Shown: in pieces, positions 1-8,244 of the stretch | Numbering within the stretch: position 1 is the first letter of the stretch | How the letters are laid out: the number at the start of each line of letters is the position of its first letter | Assembly (NCBI GenBank): GCA_002337145.1 | Contig: DDFK01000002.1 | Location: forward strand, 558,001 to 622,000 | From: Chitinophagaceae bacterium UBA1930 | GTDB lineage: Bacteria; Bacteroidota; Bacteroidia; Chitinophagales; Chitinophagaceae | Direction of reading: 5' to 3' | DNA: 64,000 nucleotides | The notes under the pieces: model-generated | Told to the model about the DNA's origin: nothing | The model's input: only the letters and a program-made list of their open reading frames with translations | The model's database searches: none | Made by a program: the position numbers and the translations under genes

Positions 1-1262
1 TTTTGCGGTACATCGTACATGATGCCATTGGGCGGTGCAGTGTACACATCATCCGTTGGCTTGCTGCTATGGCACTGAACGCAGCGTGCAGTAACAATGG
101 CATTCACTTCGGCAAAGCTTACCTGCTTCTTGCACTCGCCAGGTTTTGCCGGTGCAGATACATAAGCCACTCCCAATAACAGCAGCACACTGGCAGGCAG
201 TACCCAAACATTGTACTGCCCACGTTCTCTCACATTCAGCCAATGTTTGATGCCTGCCGCACCCAAAGAAATGGCAGCTAGCAAGGCCCATGAATGTTCG
301 TTGCCAAATGTGCTGGGAAAATGGTTGCTTACCATCACAAACAGCACAGGCAATGTAAAATAGTTATTGTGCAAAGAACGTTGCAAAGCATTTTTACCCA
401 GCTGCGGGTTCAACGGCTTGCCCTCCTTAGCAGCTTTAACCATGGCTTTTTGCGAAGGGATGATCACAAAGAAAACATTGCCCACCATAATACTGCCAAT
501 CATGGCACCAAAATGTATGTAGGCAGCACGGCTATTAAATACATGTGCGTAGAAGTATGCAAAGCCAATCAGCAATACAAAACCAACCACACCAAACCAA
601 TTTGCTTTTTTTACCAGCGAAGTTTTGCAAAGCAGGTCGTATATAATCCACGCTACAACAAACGATCCCACTCCAATGCCAATACCCTGCAATGGGGTAA
701 GCTTCAATACATTCGTGTCAATCAATGTGGCCCTTGCGTTAAAATAGTACACCACAAACAACAGGCAAAAGCCCGATAGCCAGGTAAAATAAGCTTCGTA
801 TTTAAACCAATGCAGTTCCTTGGGTATTACCTTGGGGGCCACTTTGTACTTCTCCAAATAATAAAAGCCGCCACCATGCACGGCCCATAAATTGCCTGCC
901 AGTTCCTCACGCACATCTTTGGTACGGTTCAGGGCATTTTCCAAAAAAACAAAATAGAACGATGCACCTATCCACGCAATGCCAAATGTTATATGCATCA
1001 CACGTATGCCAATGTTCAGCCACTCCGTTAAATGCCCTTCGTATGGCGTGCCCTGCAGGGTTAAATAGGCACAACCAATAATGGCAGCAATGGTCAGCAA
1101 TATGGCGGCATATACAAAACCCTTACTCAGTTCAAGTTTTTCCTTGAACATTTCATCATCGCTATCCTTGTTTTTCTTTTCAATAAAGGCCAGCCGCCAC
1201 GATACAGCAACCAACATCAACAGTATGGCAATACAGCATGCGTAAATAATCACATTCAACAT
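1..1262 (-). CDS. puuD: Urate hydroxylase PuuD, membrane-bound with C-terminal cytochrome c (3' end outside window)
   Basis: Converts urate to 5-hydroxyisourate, passing electrons to a cytochrome c domain, so it replaces soluble cofactor-free uricase. About 420 residues are visible from the ATG at 1260-1262; the C-terminus lies beyond the left edge. The N-terminal part is a multi-helix membrane domain (first helix at about residues 2-25, then a repeating pattern of hydrophobic segments with an 'AWIGASFYFVFLENAL' stretch typical of the family). Near residue 394 there is a haem-binding C-V-Q-C-H motif, as expected for the fused cytochrome c. It is divergent from the allantoinase operon with a 79-bp gap, so the two units probably share a control region. 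The identification rests on the domain pair plus the urate-pathway neighbours; I am confident of the family. Confidence 0.88.
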   Translation of the reverse strand, partial: MLNVIIYACCIAILLMLVAVSWRLAFIEKKNKDSDDEMFKEKLELSKGFVYAAILLTIAAIIGCAYLTLQGTPYEGHLTEWLNIGIRVMHITFGIAWIGASFYFVFLENALNRTKDVREELAGNLWAVHGGGFYYLEKYKVAPKVIPKELHWFKYEAYFTWLSGFCLLFVVYYFNARATLIDTNVLKLTPLQGIGIGVGSFVVAWIIYDLLCKTSLVKKANWFGVVGFVLLIGFAYFYAHVFNSRAAYIHFGAMIGSIMVGNVFFVIIPSQKAMVKAAKEGKPLNPQLGKNALQRSLHNNYFTLPVLFVMVSNHFPSTFGNEHSWALLAAISLGAAGIKHWLNVRERGQYNVWVLPASVLLLLGVAYVSAPAKPGECKKQVSFAEVNAIVTARCVQCHSSKPTDDVYTAPPNGIMYDVPQ

Positions 1263-1341
1263 AGGCAGTCATTAAAAGCGTAACAATAAAAATAGTTGTT
1301 TATTTTTATCGTTTCAGTTTCTTTTTAATTTCAATGATAGC

Positions 1342-2676
1342 ATGCACAAATTTGCCATACATAGCAACCGGGTCGTTGTTGAAGACAGGATAATGGATGC
1401 GACCGTTTTTGTTGCCGACGGAAAAATTGCTGCCATAGAAAATGGGCTGGTGCAGGTAGATGGCCTGGTTGATGTGCAGGACAAAGTATTGATGCCGGGT
1501 GTTGTGGATCCGCATGTGCATATAAACGAACCCGGCAGAACGGATTGGGAAGGCTTTGACACGGCTACCAAAGCAGCTATTGCAGGCGGCATTACCACGT
1601 TGGTAGACATGCCACTGAATGCATCGCCCGTAACAACTACTGTACAGGCATTTGAAGAAAAACTGCTTTCCACCAAAAATAAGTTACATACCAATGTTGG
1701 TTTTTGGGGCGGACTTGTACCGGGCAATGAACATGAAATAGAACCCTTGATTGATAAAGGTGTGCTTGGCTTTAAAGCCTTTCTTACACACTCGGGTATT
1801 GATGAATTTCCCAATGTTACAGAAGATGACCTGAGAAAGGCCATGCCCATTATTGCAAAGCATGGATTGCCTTTGCTGGTGCATTGCGAGTTGAGTGAAC
1901 CCGCTAGCGATTCACGATTCACGACCAACGGTTCTTCTTATAATAACTATCTTTTGTCTCGCCCAAAAGAATGGGAAGACAAAGCCATTGCCATGATGAT
2001 CAGTCTTTGCGAAGAATTCAATTGCAGAACGCATATTGTGCATCTATCATCTGCAAATTCGATTGAACAAATTGCTAAAGCAAAACAGAAAGGCTTACCG
2101 TTAACTGTTGAAACAGCACAGCATTATTTATTCTTTAATGCCGAGGAAATCAAAGATGGACAAACACAATACAAATGTGCACCGCCCATACGTGAAGCAG
2201 CCAACAATCATTTATTGTGGCAGGCTTTAAAAGAGGGTATCATAGATTTTGTTGCTACCGACCATTCGCCTGCACCGCCTGCCATGAAACGCATGGATGA
2301 TGGTGATTTCATGAAGGCATGGGGCGGCATCGCTTCCATTCAGTTTGCATTGCCTGTATTGTGGACGGCAGCAAGAAAACACAAGAGTACGTTAACCGAT
2401 ATCGCCAAATGGTTATGCACCAATCCATCCATATTAATGGGCGGCCAACGGGCAATAGGTACAATTAAAGTTGGTTATAAAGCCAATCTGGTTGTATGGG
2501 ATGCGGATAAAAGTTTTACGGTTACAAAAGATTGCATCTATCACAAACATGCCATTACACCTTACTTGAATGAAGTGCTGTACGGCGTAGTGGAGAAAAC
2601 CTATCTTAGTGGGAAAGAAGTTTTTGGCAACGGCAGTTGCCGCCAATTGAACCAAGGGCAGCTGATACTTGGCTAG
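1342..2676 (+). CDS. allB: Allantoinase (cyclic amidohydrolase)
   Basis: Opens the hydantoin ring of allantoin to give allantoate. The 444-residue protein has the amidohydrolase metal site in order: D-P-H-V-H (residues 56-60), the lysine expected to be carboxylated (K145 in 'GFKAFLTHSG'), H181 (V-H-C-E), H231/H234 (H-I-V-H) and the catalytic aspartate D307 (A-T-D-H-S). This arrangement is shared by allantoinases, dihydroorotases and hydantoinases; the adjacent allantoicase, OHCU decarboxylase and HIU hydrolase make allantoinase the best choice. It is the first gene of a five- or six-gene operon and is followed after 56 bp by allantoicase. The ATG at 1342 is the first in-frame start after the divergent puuD. 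Confidence 0.92.
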   Translation: MHKFAIHSNRVVVEDRIMDATVFVADGKIAAIENGLVQVDGLVDVQDKVLMPGVVDPHVHINEPGRTDWEGFDTATKAAIAGGITTLVDMPLNASPVTTTVQAFEEKLLSTKNKLHTNVGFWGGLVPGNEHEIEPLIDKGVLGFKAFLTHSGIDEFPNVTEDDLRKAMPIIAKHGLPLLVHCELSEPASDSRFTTNGSSYNNYLLSRPKEWEDKAIAMMISLCEEFNCRTHIVHLSSANSIEQIAKAKQKGLPLTVETAQHYLFFNAEEIKDGQTQYKCAPPIREAANNHLLWQALKEGIIDFVATDHSPAPPAMKRMDDGDFMKAWGGIASIQFALPVLWTAARKHKSTLTDIAKWLCTNPSILMGGQRAIGTIKVGYKANLVVWDADKSFTVTKDCIYHKHAITPYLNEVLYGVVEKTYLSGKEVFGNGSCRQLNQGQLILG

Positions 2677-2732
2677 ATGCTTAACAGCTTATTTTTTTGA
2701 CGGCGAATTATAAAACAATAACGATTGATTGT

Positions 2733-3722
2733 ATGAACGAACAACCAGCATTTACAAAACTTACAGACCTTGCGGCAGAGCGGTTGGGTGGCAAGGCCCT
2801 GCTTTGTACCGATGATTTTTTTGCAGAGAAAGAGAACCTGCTGAAACCCGGGCGTGGAATTTTTATTGCAGACAAATATACCGACCGTGGCAAGTGGATG
2901 GACGGGTGGGAGAGCAGGCGTAAAAGGACAGCAGGGCATGATTGGTGCATTATCCAACTGGCAACATCGGGCAAGATTCATGGGGTTGATATTGATACCA
3001 ATTTCTTTTTGGGCAACCATCCGCCACATGCATCCATTGAAGCATGCAGTATTGTGGCAGATGAAAATACGGATTGGGAAAAAGTAAAATGGATAGAGAT
3101 ACTTCCAAAATCGCCATTGAACCCTGGCTCGCAGAATTTTTATGATATTATCGATAACAATATTTACACGCATCTTAAGCTGCACATTTATCCCGATGGT
3201 GGCGTGGCCCGTTTAAAAGTATATGGCGAAGTGTTCAAGGAATGGAGTGCCGTTACTGAAAACGACACGATTGATTTGGCTGCCGCTACTAACGGTGCAA
3301 AGTCCGTATTGTGCAACGACATGTTCTTTTCGCACATGGACAACCTGATTATGCCGGGGCGTGGCATAAACATGGGCGATGGCTGGGAAACAAAACGCAA
3401 CCGCACACCCAATAATAAAGACTGGGTGATTGTACGCCTGGCACATAAAGGCACCATTGACAATTTGCTGATTGATACCTGCCATTTTAAGGGCAACTAT
3501 CCCGATACCTGCATGGTGGAAGGGGCCGTGATAAATGCCGACGACGAAGCAAGCTTGGTAAATGCATCATGGAAAACAATCCTGTCGCAAAGTAAATTGC
3601 AGGCAGATGTTGAACATGCATTTGCAAGTGAGAGCCAAGAAGCGTTTACCCATGTAAAGCTTACTATTTTTCCCGATGGCGGTATCAGCAGGATGCGTTT
3701 GTTTGGAAGGATAAAAAAATAA
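2733..3722 (+). CDS. alc: Allantoicase
   Basis: Hydrolyses allantoate to ureidoglycolate and urea. The reading frame can be extended to a TTG at 2697, but the ATG at 2733 gives 329 residues starting MNEQPAFTKL, the usual size and N-terminus of the family. The internal duplication typical of allantoicase is plain: the segments 'LLKPGRGIF...DGWESRRKR...DWCIIQLA' and 'LIMPGRGIN...DGWETKRNR...DWVIVRLA' are two copies of the same jelly-roll unit, each followed by an I-D-T and G-N-(H/Y)-P motif. The next gene, uraD, begins 12 bp after the stop, so the two are almost certainly co-transcribed. No ureidoglycolate lyase or hydrolase gene is visible in the window. Confidence 0.93.
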   Translation: MNEQPAFTKLTDLAAERLGGKALLCTDDFFAEKENLLKPGRGIFIADKYTDRGKWMDGWESRRKRTAGHDWCIIQLATSGKIHGVDIDTNFFLGNHPPHASIEACSIVADENTDWEKVKWIEILPKSPLNPGSQNFYDIIDNNIYTHLKLHIYPDGGVARLKVYGEVFKEWSAVTENDTIDLAAATNGAKSVLCNDMFFSHMDNLIMPGRGINMGDGWETKRNRTPNNKDWVIVRLAHKGTIDNLLIDTCHFKGNYPDTCMVEGAVINADDEASLVNASWKTILSQSKLQADVEHAFASESQEAFTHVKLTIFPDGGISRMRLFGRIKK

Positions 3723-3734
3723 AACCCGTTTGCA

Positions 3735-4238
3735 ATGACCTTACACGAATTGAACCACTTACCCAAAGAGCAGTTGCAGGAGCAACTGTTCAGGTGTTGC
3801 GGAAGCACCACTTGGGTAAATAAGATGCTACCCTATTTTCCGGCAGATGATATGGTGGAGATACTGGAAGATGCAGAAGAGCAATGGTGGCAATGCAGCG
3901 AGGCAGACTGGCTGGAAGCATTTACCCATCACCCAAAAATTGGCGATGTGGAAAGCCTCAAAAAGAAGTTTGCGGCAACGGCTACCTGGGCATCCGGTGA
4001 GCAAAGCGGTGCTGCAATGGCATCACAACAAACACTGGAAGCTTTGGCTAAGGGCAATGATGATTATGCAAACAGGTTTGGTTACATTTTCATTGTTTGT
4101 GCAACAGGCAAATCGGCCGATGAGATGCTGCAACTGTTGCTGCAACGTTTGCCGAATGAACCTGCAGACGAAATACAAATAGCAGCCGATGAGCAGAATA
4201 AAATTACCAAGCTAAGACTCGAAAAATTACTTTCATAA
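3735..4238 (+). CDS. uraD: 2-oxo-4-hydroxy-4-carboxy-5-ureidoimidazoline decarboxylase
   Basis: Decarboxylates OHCU to (S)-allantoin, the third step from urate. The 167-residue protein has the family signature H-P-K-I-G-D at residues 66-71, which contains the catalytic histidine, and the downstream 'NDDYANRFGYIFIVCATGKSA' region typical of OHCU decarboxylases (N-x-x-Y-x-x-x-F-G-Y-x-F-I). It is preceded by allantoicase (12-bp gap) and followed by HIU hydrolase (9-bp gap), the usual partner in this pathway. Length is normal for the family. Confidence 0.95.
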   Translation: MTLHELNHLPKEQLQEQLFRCCGSTTWVNKMLPYFPADDMVEILEDAEEQWWQCSEADWLEAFTHHPKIGDVESLKKKFAATATWASGEQSGAAMASQQTLEALAKGNDDYANRFGYIFIVCATGKSADEMLQLLLQRLPNEPADEIQIAADEQNKITKLRLEKLLS

Positions 4239-4247
4239 TACAACACC

Positions 4248-4586
4248 ATGAGCCAATTAACAACACATATACTCGACACTACAAAAGGCAGACCCGCACA
4301 GGGCGTAACAATTGTACTGTACCAACAGGAAAACGATGGCTGGAAGCAGCTTGCCCAAGGTATTACCAATAGCGATGGACGCATTCCTGATCTATTGAAT
4401 AAAGAGGTATTGCTGCAACCTGGTGCCTACAAAATGAAATTTGAAACGGCCACGTATTTTGGCCTGCAATCCATCCAGACATTTTATCCTTATGTGGAAA
4501 TTGTTTTTAGCATCACCAGCAACGAACATTACCATATACCATTACTGTTGAACCCTTACGGATACAGCACTTACAGGGGATCATAA
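4248..4586 (+). CDS. uraH: 5-hydroxyisourate hydrolase (transthyretin-related)
   Basis: Hydrolyses 5-hydroxyisourate, the product of PuuD, to OHCU. The 112-residue protein has the N-terminal 'HILDTTKGRPAQGV' signature and ends in Y-R-G-S (residues 109-112), the C-terminal tetrapeptide that lines the active site of HIU hydrolases and separates them from true transthyretins. No signal peptide, so it acts in the cytoplasm. Tightly spaced after uraD (9 bp); with PuuD, UraD, AllB and Alc it completes the route from urate to ureidoglycolate plus urea. Confidence 0.96.
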   Translation: MSQLTTHILDTTKGRPAQGVTIVLYQQENDGWKQLAQGITNSDGRIPDLLNKEVLLQPGAYKMKFETATYFGLQSIQTFYPYVEIVFSITSNEHYHIPLLLNPYGYSTYRGS

Positions 4587-4635
4587 ATAACTTTCGACAC
4601 TACTTACTATTCATTAACTACTAATAATTATTGCA

Positions 4636-6066
4636 ATGAATTTTTCCATACCTAACGAACAGAAAGATAGCTTACTCTCCACACTGCAAACGGCCAACCT
4701 CAAGTTCCAGAAAACATATCCTGGGGACAAGCCTGAACGTCAGGCTGTGCATACCGTATATGGCGGTGCCAATTTGTTTAAAAGCGATACCACCCATAAA
4801 ATGGGTGACGTGGCTTTGAAGAACCTGCTACAGTACTCCCCCAATTTTGTGACATTGGCCAAAGTGCTTAAACTGGATGGTCACGAGCATTTGCCACATA
4901 CCGAAGCCGATATAGCCGATCTTACCGCAAGGCTTGATGCCATGACCGAAGCAGAAAGGAGAAAGGAACATGCATGGCTGTCCTATTCCGTTTACAATAA
5001 AATCATTGCCAAACTGAAACGTGAAGCCATTGAAGACTTCCGTATAGATTTTGAAGATGGCTTTGGCAACCGCCCCGATGCAGAGGAAGATGCAACAGCC
5101 ATAAACGCAGCAACAGAGCTGGCCATTGGTATGCAGCACAACACTGTATCGCCATTTATTGGCATACGCATCAAACCTTTTACAGAAGACCTGAAAGCAA
5201 GGGGTGTACGTACACTGGATATTTTCCTGACCACATTGCTAGAAAAAACAAATGGCCAACTGCCCGAAAATTTTGTGGTGATGCTGCCTAAAGTAACCAT
5301 TCCAGAACAGGTCACTACATTGATCCGCCTGTTCGAAATCATTGAGCAGAAATTCTCCATGCCATCGGGCTCATTGAAAATGGAAACGATGGTAGAAGCC
5401 ACGCAGATTATTATGGACGATGAAGGCCGTAACCCATTGATGCGTATTGTACGTGCCGGTGAAGGCAGGTTGATTGCTGCACATTTTGGTACATACGATT
5501 ATACGGCTTCCTGTGGCATTACGGCCAAATACCAGACCATGGCACATAGTGTGTGCGATTTTGCCCACCACGTAACCAAAGTGGCACTTGGCGGTACCGG
5601 TATATTTTTAAGCGATGGGGCCACCAACGTAATGCCTATTGGCCCGCACCGTGGCGATAACCTTACGTTTGAACAACTGGCAGAAAACCGGGAAGCCGTT
5701 CACCGTGGCTGGAAGATTGGTTTTGACCATACCATGCATTCATTGATTAATGGCATGTACCAAGGATGGGACCTGAACCCTGCACAGGTGCCCATGCGTT
5801 ATGCTGCTACTTATAATTTCTTTTTAAGCAGTATAGAAGATGCAACGCACCGCCTGAAAATATTTGTTGAACGTGCAGCCATCTCCACACTTACAGGAGA
5901 TATTTTTGATGATGCTGCCACTGGGCAAGGTTTGCTCAACTTCTTTTTAAAAGCCATGAACTGCGGTGCCATTACCGAGGAAGAAGCAACAGCAACAGGC
6001 TTAACCATTGAAGAGATACGCAGCAGGAGCTTCTATCAGATTTTAAAAGGAAGAAGGGGCAACTAA
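4636..6066 (+). CDS. CitE/HpcH-superfamily aldolase-like protein (DUF6986-type), reaction unknown
   Basis: 476 residues, 49 bp after uraH and on the same strand, so probably the last gene of the urate operon. It shows a degenerate but complete CitE-type TIM barrel: 'RIDFEDGFG' (residues 136-144, the D-x-E-D strand), 'GIRIKPF' (176-182), 'MLPKV' (216-220), 'KMETMVEA' (248-255, the Mg-binding glutamate position) and 'FGTYDYTASCGI' (284-295, the second metal-ligand position). It is longer than CitE or HpaI (about 290 residues), with extra sequence at both ends. Databases often call this family an aldolase or a phosphoenolpyruvate kinase; I know of no assay. Since the pathway yields glyoxylate, an inferred role is condensation or cleavage chemistry on glyoxylate or ureidoglycolate. 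Confidence 0.8.
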   Translation: MNFSIPNEQKDSLLSTLQTANLKFQKTYPGDKPERQAVHTVYGGANLFKSDTTHKMGDVALKNLLQYSPNFVTLAKVLKLDGHEHLPHTEADIADLTARLDAMTEAERRKEHAWLSYSVYNKIIAKLKREAIEDFRIDFEDGFGNRPDAEEDATAINAATELAIGMQHNTVSPFIGIRIKPFTEDLKARGVRTLDIFLTTLLEKTNGQLPENFVVMLPKVTIPEQVTTLIRLFEIIEQKFSMPSGSLKMETMVEATQIIMDDEGRNPLMRIVRAGEGRLIAAHFGTYDYTASCGITAKYQTMAHSVCDFAHHVTKVALGGTGIFLSDGATNVMPIGPHRGDNLTFEQLAENREAVHRGWKIGFDHTMHSLINGMYQGWDLNPAQVPMRYAATYNFFLSSIEDATHRLKIFVERAAISTLTGDIFDDAATGQGLLNFFLKAMNCGAITEEEATATGLTIEEIRSRSFYQILKGRRGN

Positions 6067-6081
6067 ACAATTGTATAGCTG

Positions 6082-6126
6082 AGCACAGCACAAAGCCACG
6101 CAACTTGCGTGGCTTTGTGCTGTGCT
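6082..6126. terminator. Perfect 22-bp inverted repeat, bidirectional terminator candidate
   Basis: Arms 6082-6103 and 6105-6126 are exact reverse complements around a single central base. The hairpin lies between two convergent genes (the CitE-like gene ending at 6066 and the small minus-strand gene ending at 6150), where a terminator serving both strands is expected. There is no long T-tract, so intrinsic termination is inferred from position and stem strength. Confidence 0.7.
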
Positions 6127-6149
6127 GTATTGGTTGATATAAATGCAAA

Positions 6150-6299
6150 TTAATGCCGCTTAAAATACTGCACTTCGCGTTCATGTTTTTTGGCCGCTTC
6201 CAAAGTGTTGAATGTGCCAAGGTTTTTTCGCTTGCCTGTTTGGGCATCTGTTTTACGGCTGTACAGCCTGTACCCGCCAGATTTTAATTTACGTATCAT
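6150..6299 (-). CDS. Small conserved basic protein, function unknown
   Basis: A 49-residue protein starting M-I-R-K-L-K-S-G-G-Y (ATG at 6297-6299) with the pattern 'YRLYSRKTDAQTGKRKNLG' followed by 'LEAAKKHEREVQYFKRH'. The frame extends upstream to a non-ATG start, but the region before this ATG does not look coding. As I recall, very similar peptides occur as stand-alone hypothetical genes in several phyla; the charged beta-hairpin plus helix layout resembles a small nucleic-acid-binding fold, which is only an inference. It converges on the urate operon across the 6082-6126 hairpin. Confidence 0.6.
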   Translation of the reverse strand: MIRKLKSGGYRLYSRKTDAQTGKRKNLGTFNTLEAAKKHEREVQYFKRH

Positions 6300-6576
6300 A
6301 ACAATGGGTTTGAAAATTGTTTCACAATCGTTATGCCATTGTGTGTTTATTCCGGTTGCCAATAATTGCCGGAGAGTATAATCATGTTCAGCATCTTGAT
6401 GCTATTGTCGTAGTAAGGCTGAATCGTTTTTATGTAAAGAACAACTGCATAATACAAGTATCGTTGCCATTGTATTTCGATGTAAGGAAATTGTTTTATT
6501 ACAATGCTTATCTATTGTAAAACCATAAAGGTTGGCATGGTTTTGTAATTATGTTGTACCATAAAACAGATATTTT

Positions 6577-6789
6577 ATGCAAGCACAATTTATAAAACTC
6601 GATACGTTCGAGGAAACAGAGGATGGGGTTATCATCATCAATGCCAACAATATTTCATCCATCAAATTGTTGGATTACAACGATACTGTACAAACGATGA
6701 TACTGATGATTGGTGGCGAACGTTTTGGTGTGCACCAGACACCGGAAGAAGTAGTGGCCATGATAGAACATCAATTGGTACAGCATTAG
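6577..6789 (+). CDS. Small hypothetical protein
   Basis: A 70-residue ORF with ATG at 6577, preceded by about 210 bp of AT-rich non-coding DNA (6363-6576) in which I see no other gene. The sequence 'DGVIIINANNISSIKLLDYND' followed by 'MILMIGGERFGVHQTPEEVVAMIE' reads as four short beta strands and a final helix, a plan like that of FlbD-type small proteins, but I do not claim homology. It lies 24 bp upstream of the FMN reductase gene and is probably co-transcribed with it. Function unknown. Confidence 0.6.
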   Translation: MQAQFIKLDTFEETEDGVIIINANNISSIKLLDYNDTVQTMILMIGGERFGVHQTPEEVVAMIEHQLVQH

Positions 6790-6813
6790 GTTGTAAGCCA
6801 TAAAACACCTGCC

Positions 6814-7362
6814 ATGAACAACACCATACACTTAGTAGGTATATCAGGAAGTTTAAGGTCGCAATCGTACAATACCATGCTGTTGAATAACCTGCAGCAA
6901 TTGTTACCCGCTGGTATGCAGCTGGAAACCTTGTCCATTGCGGCTTTGCCATTGTATAACGGCGATCTGGATATACCACAAATAGCCGAAAGGCCGGCTG
7001 CCGTTGTTGCATTCAGGAATGCAATTGCAAAAGCCGATGGTTTGGTAATTGTTTCGCCGGAATACAATTACTCCATTCCCGGTGTATTGAAAAATGCGGT
7101 GGACTGGGCATCACGTGGCGATGATTCGCCCTTGCTACAAAAGCATGTTGCCTTAATGGGTGTTTCAAATGGTAGATGGGGCACCGTGCGTATGCAGATG
7201 GCTTTTCAGCCTGTTTTTCTTGCATTGGGTATGGTAGCAGCAAAGCCCGAAGTAATGGTGGCAAATGGTAAAAACGTATTTGATGAGGCAGGTAAATTGG
7301 TTGATGAAAAAATAGCACAACTAATCACCAAGCAATTGACCGCATTGAAACAGTCGCTATAA
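6814..7362 (+). CDS. NAD(P)H-dependent FMN reductase family protein
   Basis: Flavodoxin-fold oxidoreductase of 182 residues that would reduce FMN, quinones or chromate-like acceptors with NAD(P)H in the cytoplasm. The FMN phosphate loop 'GISGSLRSQSYN' is at residues 9-20 and the second flavin-contact motif 'SPEYNYSIPGVLKNAVDW' follows near residues 77-94, both diagnostic for the NADPH-dependent FMN reductase family. The physiological acceptor cannot be read from sequence. Followed by a strong hairpin terminator at 7392-7425. Confidence 0.88.
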   Translation: MNNTIHLVGISGSLRSQSYNTMLLNNLQQLLPAGMQLETLSIAALPLYNGDLDIPQIAERPAAVVAFRNAIAKADGLVIVSPEYNYSIPGVLKNAVDWASRGDDSPLLQKHVALMGVSNGRWGTVRMQMAFQPVFLALGMVAAKPEVMVANGKNVFDEAGKLVDEKIAQLITKQLTALKQSL

Positions 7363-7391
7363 TAGATTAGTTGCACGAAGCTTATTGAAAC

Positions 7392-7425
7392 AAAAAGCAA
7401 GTCCATTAGAAGGACTTGCTTTTTT
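7392..7425. terminator. Rho-independent terminator between FMN reductase and ferritin
   Basis: Stem 7392-7404 pairs with 7412-7424 (AAAAAGCAAGTCC / GGACTTGCTTTTT) around a 7-base loop, with A and T tracts on either side. It sits between convergent genes and can work in both directions. Confidence 0.88.
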
Positions 7426-7440
7426 ATGGTTGGTGTTTGC

Positions 7441-7977
7441 TTAATCGTGTTTCAGTTCTTCACTGGTATCTTCTGCAACCTTTTCACGCACACGTAAAAT
7501 GTCTTTATCAAAACTGTACAGGGCACCTTTGTCGTTGCCGATAATGCACAGTTCATCCAGCATCTTGGAAGCCTGGTTTTCTTCTTCCAGTTGTTCCTTT
7601 AGGTACCATTGCCAGAATTGGAACGTGATATAGTCCTCTTCCTTCAATGCCAAGCCAACCCATTTATTGATGCTTTTGGTTACTTCCTGTTCGTTTTTCA
7701 GGAATGATTCAAACACCTCTTTCAGGTCCTTGAATTGGGTTTTTGGTTTTGCCAGCTCGGTCACTACTGCTTTGCCTTTACGCATGGCTATATAATGCAT
7801 TAGGCGTGTCATGTGTTCACGTTCTTCCTGCGACTGTTTGTAGAAAAATTCCGTAACGCCATCCAGCCCCGGTTGGCTTTCCAGCCATGCGGCAGTAGCC
7901 AAGTATTGATGGGATGCATCTGCTTCAATTTTTACTTGTGCGTTTAGTGCTTCAAGCGATTGTTGTGATAGTTCCAT
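7441..7977 (-). CDS. ftnA: Ferritin (non-haem iron storage protein)
   Basis: Oxidises Fe(II) and stores iron inside a 24-mer shell. The 178-residue four-helix protein has the ferroxidase-site pattern: E-A-D-A-S-H-Q-Y on helix A, 'EEREHM' on helix B (E-x-x-H), a glutamate-rich segment 'EEDYITFQFWQWYLKEQLEEE' on helix C/D. No haem-ligand methionine pattern of bacterioferritin is evident. Length and layout are those of bacterial FtnA. It is a single-gene unit ending at the shared terminator 7392-7425; no iron-regulator operator could be recognised upstream. Confidence 0.93.
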   Translation of the reverse strand: MELSQQSLEALNAQVKIEADASHQYLATAAWLESQPGLDGVTEFFYKQSQEEREHMTRLMHYIAMRKGKAVVTELAKPKTQFKDLKEVFESFLKNEQEVTKSINKWVGLALKEEDYITFQFWQWYLKEQLEEENQASKMLDELCIIGNDKGALYSFDKDILRVREKVAEDTSEELKHD

Positions 7978-8195
7978 AAAAATGTTTTAGTTGATCATGT
8001 CAAATGACAAGCCATAATTTTTTGTATGGAAGCCCGGAATAGTTGCTGATTATTTTACACAGTCTATGTCCTCAACAAAGTATTGTACCAGGTTCGAAAA
8101 CCGATGATGACCATGAAGACATAGGCGAGGGCAATAAAGAAAACAATGGTTGCAGCGTGGATGGCGATAATAAGGACTAATTATAACGCACATGA

Positions 8196-8225
8196 AAAAG
8201 CCCCGTTATCAATAACGGGGCTTTT
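8196..8225. terminator. Rho-independent terminator downstream of mdh
   Basis: Stem 8196-8209 pairs exactly with 8212-8225 (AAAAGCCCCGTTAT / ATAACGGGGCTTTT), giving a GC-rich hairpin with a T-tract on the minus strand after mdh, which ends at 8245. Confidence 0.88.
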
Positions 8226-8244
8226 CTTATAGAGAGAAAAATAA

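Noticed and set aside
294..779. 161-residue plus-strand ORF
   Set aside because: Lies antisense within puuD, whose own frame shows membrane helices and the haem motif; the ORF has no recognisable features.
2697..2732. Extended N-terminus of allantoicase from TTG
   Set aside because: The ATG at 2733 gives the family's usual start; the extension is short and uses a rare start codon.
6082..6126. Long perfect palindrome considered as an end of a mobile element
   Set aside because: Single copy in the window, between convergent genes, no transposase: best explained as a bidirectional terminator.
8064..8190. Plus- or alternative-frame small Cys/His-rich peptide (minus strand ATG near 8193) in the ferritin-mdh gap
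   Set aside because: It is the shadow of the hydrophobic frame reported as a finding, has no coding bias of its own, and begins inside the mdh terminator.
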